From: Lophium mytilinum
Taxonomy: Eukaryota; Ascomycota; Dothideomycetes; Mytilinidiales; Mytilinidiaceae
Reading direction: 5' to 3'
Assembly: GCA_010093605.1 (NCBI GenBank)
Contig: MU004197.1
Span: forward strand, 1,116,001 to 1,180,000
DNA: 64,000 bases
The notes under the pieces were generated by a model. That model was not told the DNA's origin. It saw nothing but the letters and a program-made list of their open reading frames with translations, and did not search any database. Below are positions 10,999 through 23,639 of the stretch, in pieces. Position 1 is the stretch's first letter. The number at the start of each line of letters is the position of its first letter. Position numbers and translations under genes: made by a program.

Positions 10999-13218
10999 AT
11001 GAGTGACAGCGAACTCTCTTCTGTTTTATCTTCTCCGCCGTCGTCGGACCACGAGATGGCGCAGCCCACACCGCCCACCAAGTCCACCAAGAAATCATCC
11101 TCGAAGAAGAACGGCACCATGCTCAGCTTCGTGGAGTCCTCGCCACCAAGGAAGAAGCGCGCGCCCTCTCCAGCTCATGAAGAGGTCCTATCAGACAATC
11201 CTGACATTGCTGTAAGTCGTCGTCGCGTAAATCACGTCGTCGTCAACGCGATTTCACGTCCTTCCCTCAGATGCGCAGCGGGCTAATAGAATTATCCATA
11301 GTTCATTGTAATGTTCAGATCACGATTCAGCGACGTTTTCCCTACAAAACTACAGAACCTAGGACCACAGGATATTGAACGTGGCGTGGTCGACCCATTG
11401 CCCTCTCCCCAAGTCGAGAGTCTCCTTTGCGCCCTCCTCGGCCTCGTCCTCAATCGCAAGAAATATGTAGAGTCAGTAACCCAAACTCCTACTGCCCTAC
11501 CTAGCTGGATGAGGTCGCGTTACGGCTGGGAATCCGCTATGGCCGATCAAATTTGCTGACGTCTCTTGAATCTCACAGGAGAGGCCACTATGGTCGGGCA
11601 CTCGAAGAAGCCGTCCAGACCCAGAAGTCGCAATGGCCACGCGCTTGGAACGGTATAAACCCACTTCATGGAGGTCGTACATTCAACACCATGTCCCCAG
11701 AAGACCGAGTACGTCGCGCACACACTATTCATCGCTCCACAGACTTTGCTGACCTCTTCACCAGCTCACCCTACTCAAGACCCTTGTCCTCTGGAGCTTG
11801 CATGAATCAGAAGCAGTCAATGGTATGATCAAAGAATCATACAAGCAGGCTCGCCACGATGGCGACGAGAACCAGCCCCTCTCCGTCCAACCCTGGGGCC
11901 GCGATGGAGACAAGCGCCGATACTGGCTGGTCGAAGGTCGAGATGATACCGCTTTTAGAGTATACAGGGAAAGCAACCCAGTTCTAAAACACAATACCTG
12001 GTGGAGTGTGGCCGGCACTATCGATGAGCTGCGGGTTCTCTCGGACAAGCTCAAAGACGAGGATGGCACACAAGCTGCCAGGCGGTTGAGCGAGCGCATC
12101 ATCAATGCCATACCTCGTTTCGAAGCTACTGATGAGGTAAGTGCTACTTGTCTATCTAACGGCAACTGATGCTAATTATGCGGTAGAAGCGCAAGCGTCG
12201 CGAATACCGAATGAACCGAAAGGCCCAATTCAGCCGCCCCGAACCAGGTTTCTCACTCTACGAAGGCAGGACTCGTGGAAAGCGCATGAGGTATACCTTC
12301 TCTGACGAAGAGGATGAGGACACCTCCGATGCAGGTTCTGCTCGGCGATCCACGCGACAGTCCGGACGAGGAACACCGGCTGCGCCCTCTGGCCCTACTG
12401 TTACTGCCAGTGGCCGTCACGTTCGGTCTCGACTAGGAGGAGTATACGGAGAATCTCTGCTGAGCGGACAAACTACTACCGAGCGAGCATCACCAGCGAC
12501 TGGGGAGTATGAGCGATCTGATGCGTCGGAAGAACCTCACCCAGCACATGGTCGATCTACTCGTGCCGCAGCGAACGCCAAGCCAGCCAATGGAAGGTCG
12601 AAGATACGCAAGCATATTGAGGGATACAACTCTATTGACGAAATTGACGACGAAGATGATGCCTCATCATCTGGTGGGGAGTGGGATGGCGGAGACGAGG
12701 AAGACGAGGTCGATCGAATGGATGTTGACGAAGAGGACGATACCGCTTCCAGCGAGGAAGACATCGAAGATGATGCTGAGCCAAAGCCAAGGTCCAGCCT
12801 GATCGTCAAGTTGCGATACCGCAATGCATCCAAGTCTCTGGAAGTCAAGCCGGCTCAGCCTCTCCAGGACTCAATAGCCGTCCAGCCAAGGACAGCCAGC
12901 ACTCCTCCCAAAGTAGAGCCAATCCCTAACGGTGTCGCTGGTTCCATTCAAGTCACACGGCAGCCAGTCCAGGCTGCTCCACAAGCAGCACCTCCGGTTG
13001 TGGCTAATGGTGTCGCGGTTCATCATGCTCCCGACGCAACTCCGCCGCAGCCCGCACAACCGGCAACTGTTTTGCCACCATTCTCAGTTCCGGCAGACGC
13101 ACCTTTGAAGCAGTATCCTCAGGTCATGAATGTCCCCATTACTTCACACGAACCCTCCCAAGCGTTCCAGACCACTATTTTACCCCCAAATCCCACCACT
13201 GCCTATGGCTGGCAGTGA
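10999..13218 (+). CDS. DDT/WHIM-like chromatin-associated protein
   Basis: Exons 10999-11211, 11302-11471, 11579-11708, 11765-12136 and 12187-13218, about 638 residues. The product belongs to a fungal family with a DDT-like helical region (FSDVFPTKLQNLGPQDIERG ... LLCALLGLVLNRKKYVE, about 72-128). A WHIM-like region follows (RGHYGRALEEAV, LHGGRTFNTMSPEDRLTLLK, QPWGRDGDKRRYWLVEGRDD). Such modules are found in accessory subunits that help ISWI-type remodellers space nucleosomes; the exact complex is not shown by the sequence. The N-terminus is Ser/Pro/Lys-rich, and the second half is low-complexity with long acidic Asp/Glu stretches followed by a Pro/Ala/Val-rich end. I chose ATG 10999 (MSDSELSSVLSS). 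An in-frame ATG lies upstream at 10858 but adds a C/T-rich leader. Confidence 0.85.
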
Positions 13219-14469
13219 TCGATCAAACGATATGTTGTCATAATTTACCGGGGTCATGTACTTGAGGCGTCTTTCATCGAAACGAACAAGACGTCTCTAT
13301 CAAACTAGGACTGCTACCTTATCAGCTGTTGGCTTCGACTTGCAGTCATGACAGCTACTGCTTTCGGCATAACCTCTCTTCAGGATATCCGAAGCTACTA
13401 TTGTCCCTTTCCAACATTGCCTCCTTTTTTTCTTGTATTACCTTGCGCTCTAGAGTCTTATGCGGGCTGGGCTGGGAGCGTAACATGCTCGTGCGCAGCT
13501 TCTTGAACCTCGTAGTGTAGACACTGGGGCGTTCTGAAATACACTTGATATCTACCTTAGGCTCTAAGAAACACTATATCTCATATGCTCATGTGTTTTG
13601 AATATATGCGATTGCAATTCATCGTGACTCTGTACGTATGATATCTGAGATGCTTTTGCATAGCCTGCTGCAATTGTTCAAACTCTAGGTGTTATGTGCC
13701 ATCGACAAAGGGTGGAATCGATTGTAAAGCTTGCTTTAACAACAATATAGAGGCGTGTAAATGATGTAGGTAGTAGGACAAGAAAAGCCAGCGTCTATGA
13801 CTTTCTTCCAGTACAATACGACGCCGCACGGATGTGATACTGCTTGAGCTTCGCACTTGCTCGGTCGACACAGCTTTGGCGAGCAGCCCAGCTAGACGAC
13901 GACCACTTAGTCATGAGGAAGTTCAAGATGTTAACATTGAAACACACGCAATAAGCAATGTCATAAATGCAACCGCTCGATTTGCTAGCCTAAAGTACAG
14001 CGCAAGAGATCACACCCCAGCAGCCTCTTCCGCAAGATCGGCCGCCCCCTACGCTCTCGCCGCCATCCTGCAACCCGCCAGGAGTAACACATTAAGCCCC
14101 AACCCAGCGCCCCGAAAAGGCCTCCGAAAGCAAGTCCAAACACCGCTTCTTCGTACGCCGCATGCAGCGTGGCCGACCTAGCCAAAGCCGAAAGGGAAAT
14201 ATGGTGATGAGAGAAAGGGGGGGTGGATAAGAAGGGGTGGCTAAATGCCATCGCAATGATCTAGCACGTTCTTTCAATCTTTGATTGCTCAATAGGGTTA
14301 CAAGAAAATGAAGGAAGCCAAGCCGAAGCCGGAGGGGAGCAAAATCAAAGCAGAGCCAAAGTCGAGCTGCTGTCACAAGACCGATGTTTCCTCCATGTTC
14401 ATCGTGAGAAAGTGGGAATCTTAATGCCGAACTATTGTTGCTTGAAATGAATAGAATAGTCTATGTGGA
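13219..14469. other. intergenic between convergent genes, no gene seen
   Basis: Downstream of both the DDT/WHIM and Snf21 genes, so it holds two 3' ends. Short frames at 13834-14376 have no recognisable content. Confidence 0.5.
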
Positions 14470-17400
14470 TCATCCTGTAGAACGTTAGTTGTCATGAACA
14501 ATCCGCAACCTGACCCGCAAACTTACTGCCAGAAGTGGAAGCCAAGGGCGTGCCGACACTCGAGATAGGAGCAGTGGATCTACCATCTGCCATCGAGGAC
14601 CCGGCGTTCTCAAAATCTTGGAGATGAGGATGCATTTCTGTTTCGTCCCTCAGGCGGTCGATACAGGTTTGCTACCGTAAAGTTAGTCAGACGATTGGAC
14701 GACTTTCCCAATGATAAGAACAAACCTCAATCAAATTCGCATCCTTGTAAAGGATACTCTCGTCGTCGTTGTACGTTCGGCAGTTGTTGCAGAGAGCCCG
14801 AATATCTGATAAGAACTGCCTCAGACTCTGATATTCCTTCTTGTTGATCTTCTTCTTGATCTGGTTCATGCAAATCGGGTTCTTTATGATCTGATAATAA
14901 TCCGGATAATCGTACTTGTCCGGCAGCTCGATGAACGGATCGATGATACCCCGGTTTGGAATATCGTCGTCGTTGGACTCTTCTTCGAGATCATTCAGAG
15001 ATTCGTAGACGGCATTCAGAATGCGCTGGTGAGTCTCGCGGTCCTCCTTACTGAGTGTCTCCTGAACTTTGTTTGGTGTCGGACGGCCACGCTTTCGTGG
15101 CGCTGGGTCTTCGTCCAGTGATGCTTCGTCGGCCTTCCGCTTCTCAGCAGCCTTTGGTTTGCGGCCACGCTTCTTCGGTGCGGGCGACTCAGAGCTTTCA
15201 CGAGACGGAGCAGGAGAGTCATCTTCTCCAAAGTCGCCGGTCCGCCTTACCTTATTCGCGTTACGCTTCGCAATCTTCGCCTCTTTACGAGCCATAGCAG
15301 CTTCAATGGTGTCCTCATCGTTGTCGACAGCCTCGAGCCATTGTTCCTCTGTGAGGCCGTCATCGTACTTGACCCGCGTCCGCTCGCGCGCCCCACGACC
15401 GCGGGTCTCTTCAATCTCTTCAACGACAGGGTTGTCCTCCGACATGTACAGTTCTGGCAGCTCGGACTCGCCAAGAAGACGAGGGTACTTCCTGTTGGGG
15501 CCGTACTCGTCATTCTTCTCGCGATCACGATCCATTTGCCCGAAGATCTCAAGCTCCTTCTCCGAGCGCATCATGATCACATTCAAGTCGTCATCGTCCA
15601 TTTCGGCCTGTTCCAATTGTTCCGCAGCCTCAGCAGACTCCAACATGATCCTGAGCATGGCGTCACGTTCCTCGTTTGTAGACTTGTTGTCGAATTTACC
15701 GGCTTGGATGACCTTTCCGTCCATATCGAGCTTGTAGTTAGCACGCTCCAGGATTTTCTCTTCGACGGAATTGGAGCTGATAAGTCGCAAAATGCGAACT
15801 TCGTTCTTTTGACCAATGCGATGAGCTCGATCCTGAGCCTGAAGATCCTGATGGGGATTCCAATCCGAGTCGTAGATAATGACTGTATCTGCAGTTTGGA
15901 GATTGAGGCCTAGGCCGCCGGCGCGCGTTGATAGCAGGAAACAAAAGTAGGGCGAGTCGGGTGCGTTGAATTTTCGAAGCAGTTCAGACCGATCATCCGA
16001 TTTCGTGGAACCGTCAAGTCGTAGGTACGCCATCCCTCTTAGGCGCAGGAAATCCTCCATGATGTTCATGATTTGAGTCATCTGGAAGAACATGAGGACA
16101 CGATGCCCAGTGGCTTGAAATTTGGGAAGGACCCGGTCAAGTAGCTCGAACTTTCCAGCTGTCCGCCAAAGGAGGTCGTTGGAAATTTTCCCTGGGTTCA
16201 TCTGCTCTTCAACTTCTTCAAAGACGAAGGGGTGATTGCACAGCTTCCGCAGTTGCATCAGCATATTGCTCAAGCCCCTCATACCAGTCTTTCCTCCCTT
16301 GCCGTCGCTAACTATAAGCCTGTTGTGATTGACGAGTTGCTTGTACAGCTTGGCTTGAAGTGCTGAAAAATTGCACTTCACGACTCGCTCCGTCTTGTCG
16401 GGCAGGTCTTTCTCGACATCCTTCTTGAGGCGACGGAGGAGGAAAGGCCGAAGAACCTTATGCAACCGGCGAATGACGAGCAGCTGTTCTTCTTCGGTAA
16501 GCTCCATCTTATCCTGTCCACCTGTATTTGCAAAAGGGGTATTGAACCATTCATCGAACGATTTGACAGACTTGAAGATGGTAGGTAGAACGAAGTTAAG
16601 AAGTGCCCACAGCTCTGGGAGGTTGTTTTGGAGAGGGGTTCCTGTGAGAATGATGCGATATCGGGTGGTGTAGTATTGCGTGATAGTAACGCTGAGTTTC
16701 GAGCCGGCATTCTTCATGCGATGGCCCTCGTCCACAATCATGTGTAGCCACTTGACTTTGCTGAGTACAGGACGGTCCTTGATAATGAATTCATAAGTCG
16801 TCAGAAGTACTTGGAATTGCCCCCAGCGGATTTGTTGCTGTTGCTGCTTCCGGGCGTTGGGAGGGCCTTTGTAGACAATCTTCTGGACACTCGGAGCCCA
16901 CTTGTCAAACTCGTTGTTCCAATTTGTCAAGGTGCTGAGTGGGACGATGACTAGGAAAGGGCCTTGCTGCTGCTTCTTCTCGATAAGATATGTGATCAAG
17001 CTAATAGTCTGGATAGTCTTGCCGAGACCCATTTCATCAGCCAAGATGCCGTTGAGGTTGTTGTTGTACAGCGATATCATCCACTGCAATCCCTTGACCT
17101 GGTATTCTTTTAGAGTACCGCCGACGAGATTCGATGACTGTCCGGTAACTTCTTCTTTGATGCGATGCGCGATTTCATAGTAGTCGGTTTTTGCCACCCG
17201 CTTACTACTTCCATCTTCATCCATGGAATCATCCTCACTGCTCTCAGATTCTTCGGCAGGACGACCTCTATCGCCGTACCGATCCATAGCACTCCGCTGT
17301 TGCGCTTTGACGGAATCGGAAAGTTGTTTCAGGAAACCATCTGTTTGCTTCAACAGATGTGAAATACGAGTGTCCTTTGCCTGACCGAGCAGCTTCAGGT

Positions 17401-18890
17401 ACGTCTCTTCGTCGTTAGCCTTGAGCGCTTGCAGACGCTGTTTGGCGGTACGTTCAACGCGCTTCTGTTCTTCCTTTTCGATGTTCTGGTGCGTCTGTAT
17501 CATGGTCCTACCAAGCTTCTGCATTCGTTGGCGTTGAGCATATGCAGCCTTCTGGATGTCTTCTTGGTGGGTGGTGATGGACTTGAGGAAGTCGATGTGC
17601 TTCTTCTTCTCCTTGGTTTCCCGAGCGTCGCGCTGTTGCTTCTCGAGCTTCTCGGTAATGCGAGCCTCTCGAAGGGATTGCTTCTTGATTCGGCGGTATT
17701 GGGCACGGTTCGCCGTCATTGCTAAATTGTCAGACTGGACCATTTCCCTACTGATGACGTTTCGAAGGGATCGTTGCTTCTGGAGGAGGCACAGCGCCTT
17801 GTACTCGATGAGTGCCCTGAGCTTAAGATTGCCGTTCTCAGCTGGAACGTCCGACTTGCTCGTGTCCCATGTGCCAATGTTTGCAGGTAGTTTTTCTAAT
17901 TGTGCCTTTCTTGAGAGAACCCTATTGTAAACAATGTTCTCACGTTCTTCGCGCACCTTGTCGACGTCAACTCCAATTGGCATTATAGACGGTAGCAGAT
18001 GGCGCTTGTCACGGAAGGAATGGTCGACGTAGTTGACGGGATCGCTGATGTGCTTCCAAGGTGATGCGAAAGTCTCATAGCCTTTGTGGCTATTCGAGTC
18101 AGATTGATCAGTGTTGGCTTCTGTGCCAGCAACACTTGCTGCCTTGGTCGCATCGTCAAGCGCTTGGCTGGCGGCAGCAACCGCTTCCGTTGGCGTCGGC
18201 GGCTTCTTGGATTGATGTGAGGCGAACAAAGTCTGCTGCATGTTGGGAGGGAGTGGCAGGCCTTTCGATAAGCGCTTGAAGGCGGCAATCTGGTTTCGCA
18301 GGACTAAGAGTTGCTCCTGGTTGAACGGGCTCATACCAGGGCCAGTCACCGATGTAGGCGTCTTTCCTTGTCCGGAACCCGCAGCTTGACCTTGAGTAGA
18401 TACCTGGATAGCGCCTGGGGGAGCCGCAGACACAGCTGTGCCCGAGGTGAGTGGGCCCTCACTCGTTGTGCCCGGAGCAGCCTTTGCGCCATTGGTCATG
18501 GCGGCTACCCCATTCCCATTTTGTTGCTGGGTATGGTTCTGCTGGGCTTGCTGCAGCTGCTGGTTCTGTTGCATGCGCGACTGCATTTGTTGTTTATACA
18601 TGGTGTTCTGTCGCTGGACAGCCTGGAGGAGGGCCCGGGCTTTGCGAAACTCGGGGTCGTCCTCGGGAACGCCTTGCTCTTTCAGCTGTTGGTACTTCTG
18701 TGGTGGTGTTAGCAATCTTTGCGACGCGCGGTTGCGTTGAGTGAATCAGCAAGCAAGTTAAGGGTGGGGGACTTCTTACCACATAGGCAGCCTGGACATG
18801 CTCCTTGGTGAGGCCGGCAGGAAGAGTAGTGGACGCGAGCCCCATGCGTTCCTGGGGGGCAAACCCCGGGGCAGCCTGTACGGAAGCCAT
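14470..18890 (-). CDS. Snf21/Sth1/Snf2-type catalytic subunit of a SWI/SNF-RSC chromatin remodeller
   Basis: Exons 18890-18780, 18697-14726, 14671-14527 and 14474-14470, about 1410 residues. This ATP-driven DNA translocase slides or evicts nucleosomes. Domains in order: a Gln-rich N-terminus; QLQ near 160 (FNQEQLLVLRNQIAAFKRL); HSA near 400-470; SNF2 ATPase with Walker A DEMGLGKT near 590 and box II DEGH near 696; helicase C-terminal domain near 900 (VLMFFQMTQIMNIMEDFL, LDGST); a SnAC-like segment near 1100 (RLLGESELPELY); two AT-hooks (KKRGRKPK, KRGRP) near 1210-1240; and a bromodomain near 1270-1350 (YDYPDYYQIIKNP). It could be the only Swi2/Snf2-class enzyme in the genome. The final intron (52 bases, GTAAGT, CTAAC branch, TACAG) leaves a last exon of only five bases. 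Without splicing, the frame would continue 10 codons to another stop. Confidence 0.95.
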
Positions 18891-20034
18891 GGTCAAGAAT
18901 AGTGAATGATAGTGTCGTGCAACGCGTAGCGCGGCCGACGGGGGGGTGATGCTAGCGGCGCAACAGGAGTGAGGGAGGAAAATCGCACGCGCAGGCGACT
19001 GCTAGGAACAGGGTGGGTAGTGAAAGGGCGCGCGGGGTGGCTGTTCAGAGCATCCTCGTGCGGCGTGGGTGCCGGTGCAGAGCGTCCGTCAACGAGAGTG
19101 ATGGACAAGACCGGGGGGGCTCCTGTGGTCGATGTCGCGCGGGTTGGGGATGATGGAATTGGGCCCAGGCAACAATGGGGCGGCGCAGGAGAGGAGGGAG
19201 GGCACGCGGGGGGAGGCGGCGGTTCACGCGTCGTGGGAAACGTGTTATGCGGCGGAGATAAGATGGATGCGGGCTTGGGAGGTGTTGTGGTCGGCCTGGG
19301 AGGGTCGGCGTAGAGAGGCGAGCGTGATGAGAAGTGGACGGCTGGAGTTCTCAGCAGGAAATACGCTAGGGGGGTCACGTGCACGCTAGCTTCCTCTGGA
19401 AGCCCGCCAATCAAGCGGCTGCGATGCTCGGGAATGCTCTCGGGGCAGTGAATGCCGTGAAGCAGTTTTGTAGCATGCTACGCGCAGGGCCAGAGATTGA
19501 TGCTCTTGTCCAAACTCCCCTTGGTTTGCTCACCCCTATTTGGACGAGACATCTACGAGCCCTTCAGCAAGTCAACCCGCTGGTTTATTATTAGAATCTA
19601 ACGGAACTTTTACTTCTGCAGTGCGTTAGATCCCTCGGCGTCTTTTCTCCCCTGTTCAGGCATCTGCTAGGTTTCAAGATGGGTAAACTCTACGTAGAAT
19701 GTTGGTTTACACAACGTTACCACCGAGACTCAAAAGTCTGTGTCGTCAAAACCGCATTGGAGCGGAATGCCGACTTTCCCTAGCATACCGGAGTGCGCTC
19801 AAGAACAGCTCATGGAGAACTAGTGGCTTTATCTAATAATACTAGCTATTTTGTATCGAGCGGGCCTCGAAACCAATCCTGGTAGAAATCTATAAGTCAA
19901 GCAACGATACTCACCCCAACTATTAATATGCAGGTGAACAAAAGGGAACTAGAACTAAACAATCATGCAAAAATCGACTTACTCATACATCATAACACGC
20001 GAGCTCGGACAAAAATCTATTAACGAAGACATTT
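18891..20034. other. intergenic, Snf21 upstream region
   Basis: The first 450 bases upstream of Snf21 are GC-rich and purine-rich on the plus strand. A 173-codon minus frame (18893-19414) is compositionally biased and has no motif. The rest lies beyond the 3' end of the Zn2Cys6 gene and shows no gene. Confidence 0.5.
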
Positions 20035-22535
20035 TCACGCAGTGCCGTTGTTGAACGACTGAAAGCCCCATGAGTCCTAGTGTCGCACCCAGGTCAGTCA
20101 CGATCTGCTGCTCAAGTACATCCATACTGGCTGTAGTAACTTACGCGCTGCTGCAACGGCGGATTCTGCTCATTAGCCCCGCCAGCCAGCCAGTCGTTCT
20201 CAATGCCAGAATCTGCGGGTACGAATATGGCTCCAGTATCTGTCGACGGCATGGCTGGCAGGAAGTCTTCGTAGGTATCCGTCGTTGCTACGTTGCCAAA
20301 ACCTTGCAGTAGCGAGTCGAGATCTACATCGAGGGCTCCCATAGGCGGATGTGGTTGCGAATTCATAGTTCCCAAACCAGAATCCGAGCCAAATTGATTT
20401 TGACTGTTTCCCTTGACCGCATTAGCTTGACCCTGTGCTGCTCTTCTCTTTTGCGCTCCCCGCATCCCGAAGAACACTTCCAGGTTCTCCTTGACAGCCC
20501 ACAAGATGTCCCCACACCGCTCTTGGACGCCTACACCATAGCAGTGGCCGAATACATGATCAATAATGGTGAACATTCGGTCCTTCTTTGCTAGATCAGG
20601 GGTGCGATACAGCTCACTCAATAGCAGTAGCACAGAATTGTATTGCTGGTATGAGCTTGCGTACCACGCCCAGGGGTTCAGTGACGGCAACGTCTCTAGC
20701 GTGGCGCCAGTTTCTAGAGTCATCAACGCAGCTGTGATCAGCACATCTCTGAGGCGATTTTCAGATTCCGTACGTGTATGCGTAGGATTCTGGGGCAAAT
20801 GACGGTACAGCAGCATGGAATCGCAACGCGATAGGAGGAGCGTAGCGACCAGACCCGCGCAGCGTTGGATCGGGACTTGCGGGTCAAGAAAGCGGAGGTA
20901 GTTGGAGTGTATCTGGCGCTTGTGAGACTCGACCTGGGCGCGGATGTCGTGTAGAGTGATGGCGTTGCGGTCCATTTCCGTGCGGCCTCGAAAAATAAGA
21001 CGATGGATCTCGTTGCATTCATAGCGAATAATAGAGAAAGTCGCATCAGTCCAGCCTTGGACGGAAACGGGATGCGGTTGCCACTTAGGAGTGCCGAACT
21101 CGAATGCATCGTCATCGACGTTTAACGGAAGCGATATGTCGAACTCGTCGGTTCGAATAGAGGGAAGAGGTCCTTGTGATTCTGCTGATTTGATGTCGAG
21201 AAAGCAGATTTGGTGCCACAACAGTGATCGAACATGACGTTGCAAAGGATTGAGAGACGTAGAAAGATTATGGCTAGCACGGTGGATACCGATGCATTGG
21301 GCGAGACGGATGAGGGCACCGACGAGGACGGATGTTGTACGAGAAACCTGAGCTCGACAGAGAGGCATCTAGATACTGTCAGTACTTCATCCTTCCAGCT
21401 CTAATTGACAGTGGATAATTCACTAAATATATGGTGAACGCTTGGAGAGTTCGGATGTTTGATGTCTTTGTCCAATTGGCTCTAATCAGAGCTTGCTCGG
21501 TAGCTATCTGCAATCTTCGAGCAAGATCTTCTTGTTCGAGTCCGAACTGTGTTTTCGATTGAAGTATTGTCAGGCTTGAAGCGGCCGCCATGCACACTGC
21601 CAGGATAAGTGCCATGGATGATACAGAATTTGGGTTTCCCAACTCAACGTTCACCCAGAAAGTATCGAACAGTCTCTTGAAAGACGGAATGTGTAACACA
21701 TGCGCAATGGGATTGACGGATTCAAGATAGATCTGGTACAAGGTCTCCGCTTCTACCCTAGTAGGAAGTCGAACATCGTTAGGGCTATCGGGTTGAGAGC
21801 GGGAAGCGGGAAGTCCTAAGAGTAACGAGAGAGATGGTGACGGACAAGGGACCTTTTGGGAAGACAGTAAAGCAGAAGACTCGGTGATAGTGTGGCTAAT
21901 GCCAGATGACGATTGCTTAGGACGATTTGAGAGGAGTCTCCCCAACTGGGAATTACTTAGTAAGAAAATGGAAAAGGCCGTATGGATGTCGTAGCACATT
22001 GAGGGAGGAATACCTCTTCTGCGTACTGGGGACGAAGAGGAGCCCCGACTCTATCGACGAGAACCATTCTTCCGATCTGCAGGTTGAATTCCGTGACATC
22101 CCAATCCTCGTCTTCGTCTTCGTAAACGCCATCATGCGCGGCTTCCAACTCTAATGGGAGTTTTGCCCAGGCGTCGTCATCTACATCAATATCTTGCTGA
22201 TAGGCCTCCCATTCGTAATCACGTGGAGGCGTGCCTGGCGTCGTAGTGGATCCGCTGGCATGATGCTCCGCGCTCGGGCCGGGTGAATCGTTCAGAGTGC
22301 GAAGTGGTAATGGTTGCGTCCAGTCCGCCGAGGATCTTGAAAGAGACTCCCGTGGCCTTCGGCGTTGGGTTTCTGGAATGGTTATGAAGACACAATTCCT
22401 CCCGAATGCGGTGCAATTCTGGCATGGCGACGTCTTAGAACAGCGCGACTTGCGTTGACGGCACTCAATGCAAGAATTGATTGGTCGTGGATTCCTCCGA
22501 CGGACGATGCGTGATTGCGTGACCTGGTCGGACAT
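20035..22535 (-). CDS. Zn(II)2Cys6 fungal transcription factor
   Basis: Exons 22535-22014, 21945-21424, 21368-20145 and 20076-20035, about 769 residues. The binuclear zinc cluster has all six ligands with standard spacing: C22, C25, C32, C38, C41 and C48 (CIECRQRKSRC ... PCQNC ... C). It is preceded by a basic stretch RRRNPRP. An acidic linker (about 100-165) follows, then the fungal-specific regulatory domain at about 230-470 (LYQIYLESVNPIAHVLHIPSF, GALIRLAQCIGIHR). Proteins of this class act in the nucleus as pathway-specific regulators. The target is not visible, and no biosynthetic cluster lies next to it. The last exon encodes DSWGFQSFNNGTA, the SWGF-type C-terminal motif common in the family and often part of an activation region. 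Confidence 0.92.
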
Positions 22536-23639
22536 GTCCAGGGGTCATTTTTGTTGCATCGTGCCTCTGTGGACGAAAGCGCTGGTGGTGGTCAGAAGGA
22601 TGAAAGACGAAGCGGCAGAGATTCCAAAGAGAGATCAGTCTCAACCACGTGATGGTAATAAGGCTGAGCCCGCGCGATTTTTAGTCGACACGGAACGGCG
22701 CCGATCCAACTCCAATCCGTGATAGCGTCGCAGCCGTCACCGGTGGGAAAAAGAACATAGCAGCGTCTGACAGATATTGGAGAACAGCACATACAAAGGG
22801 ACCTACATTTCTTTTTCTTTAGGATGACCTCACTCTAACTGCGCTGCCATTCTTGGGCGGACCGCAGAGTAGACGGTATCCAAGTCTGATACAAGGTTCC
22901 TGTCGCGACCCTGCAACTATCTTATCACAGGTTAGATGAACTGAAAGACTATTGCGGCTGAACGCTTGCAGAACATGTGAGTATGATGGCCTCAGCTACA
23001 CTCGAAATAATCGCCGACATCTCATATGCCATGTCCGTTGGGTTTTGGGTTCGACGGACAGACTGGATTTCCTAGATCTAGTAGGCCAGGAGCTGCTGTG
23101 TAACACAGTAGCCTTGTGAGTCAGATTTCGTCGTCAGTGGCTCCTTGAGTTGGTGTTTCTATCCCGCTGCCCAGGAGCGCTTGGTCCGCGGCCGGCAACC
23201 ACCAGGAGGAATTCATAAGTGAGACTAGTGGGTTAACAGTCAAACCGATGAGTATCATGGCCACAACTCATTTCAGATAATTTGACTGGACATCGCGAGG
23301 AGGACCGAAATGCAGGAGAAAGTTCCATCCAGAGTGGCACAAACTTCAACTTAGCGTGAAAAGCAAGCCTCTCACATCCAAATTGTATACAGTACACCGC
23401 TCTGACGCTGCGTGAGGTGGCCTCGAGGCTTCTTCGATTCTTCGAAATCATGGGATTCGGATTCTGACTGCAAAGGCTCGAGGTGACCCCACAGGCTGCA
23501 TAGGTCCGCAATACTGTGACGAGCTTAATGTGATTTGTGGCACAGGCTTAACGCAGCACCGCAAGTGGAGAAAAGACGAGGTCACTGGACACTCAGTCTC
23601 ATGCTTGGTGCAATATAATACATTGTTCTACAAGATGCA
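22536..23639. other. intergenic, no gene seen
   Basis: Upstream of the Zn2Cys6 gene and downstream of BDP1. A 92-codon minus frame at 23233-23511 has no recognisable motif. Confidence 0.5.

Noticed and set aside
15069-15737. 222-codon open frame on the plus strand, Ser-rich
   Set aside because: Antisense shadow of the Snf21 C-terminal region; low-complexity Ser/Arg content mirrors acidic and AT-hook codons.
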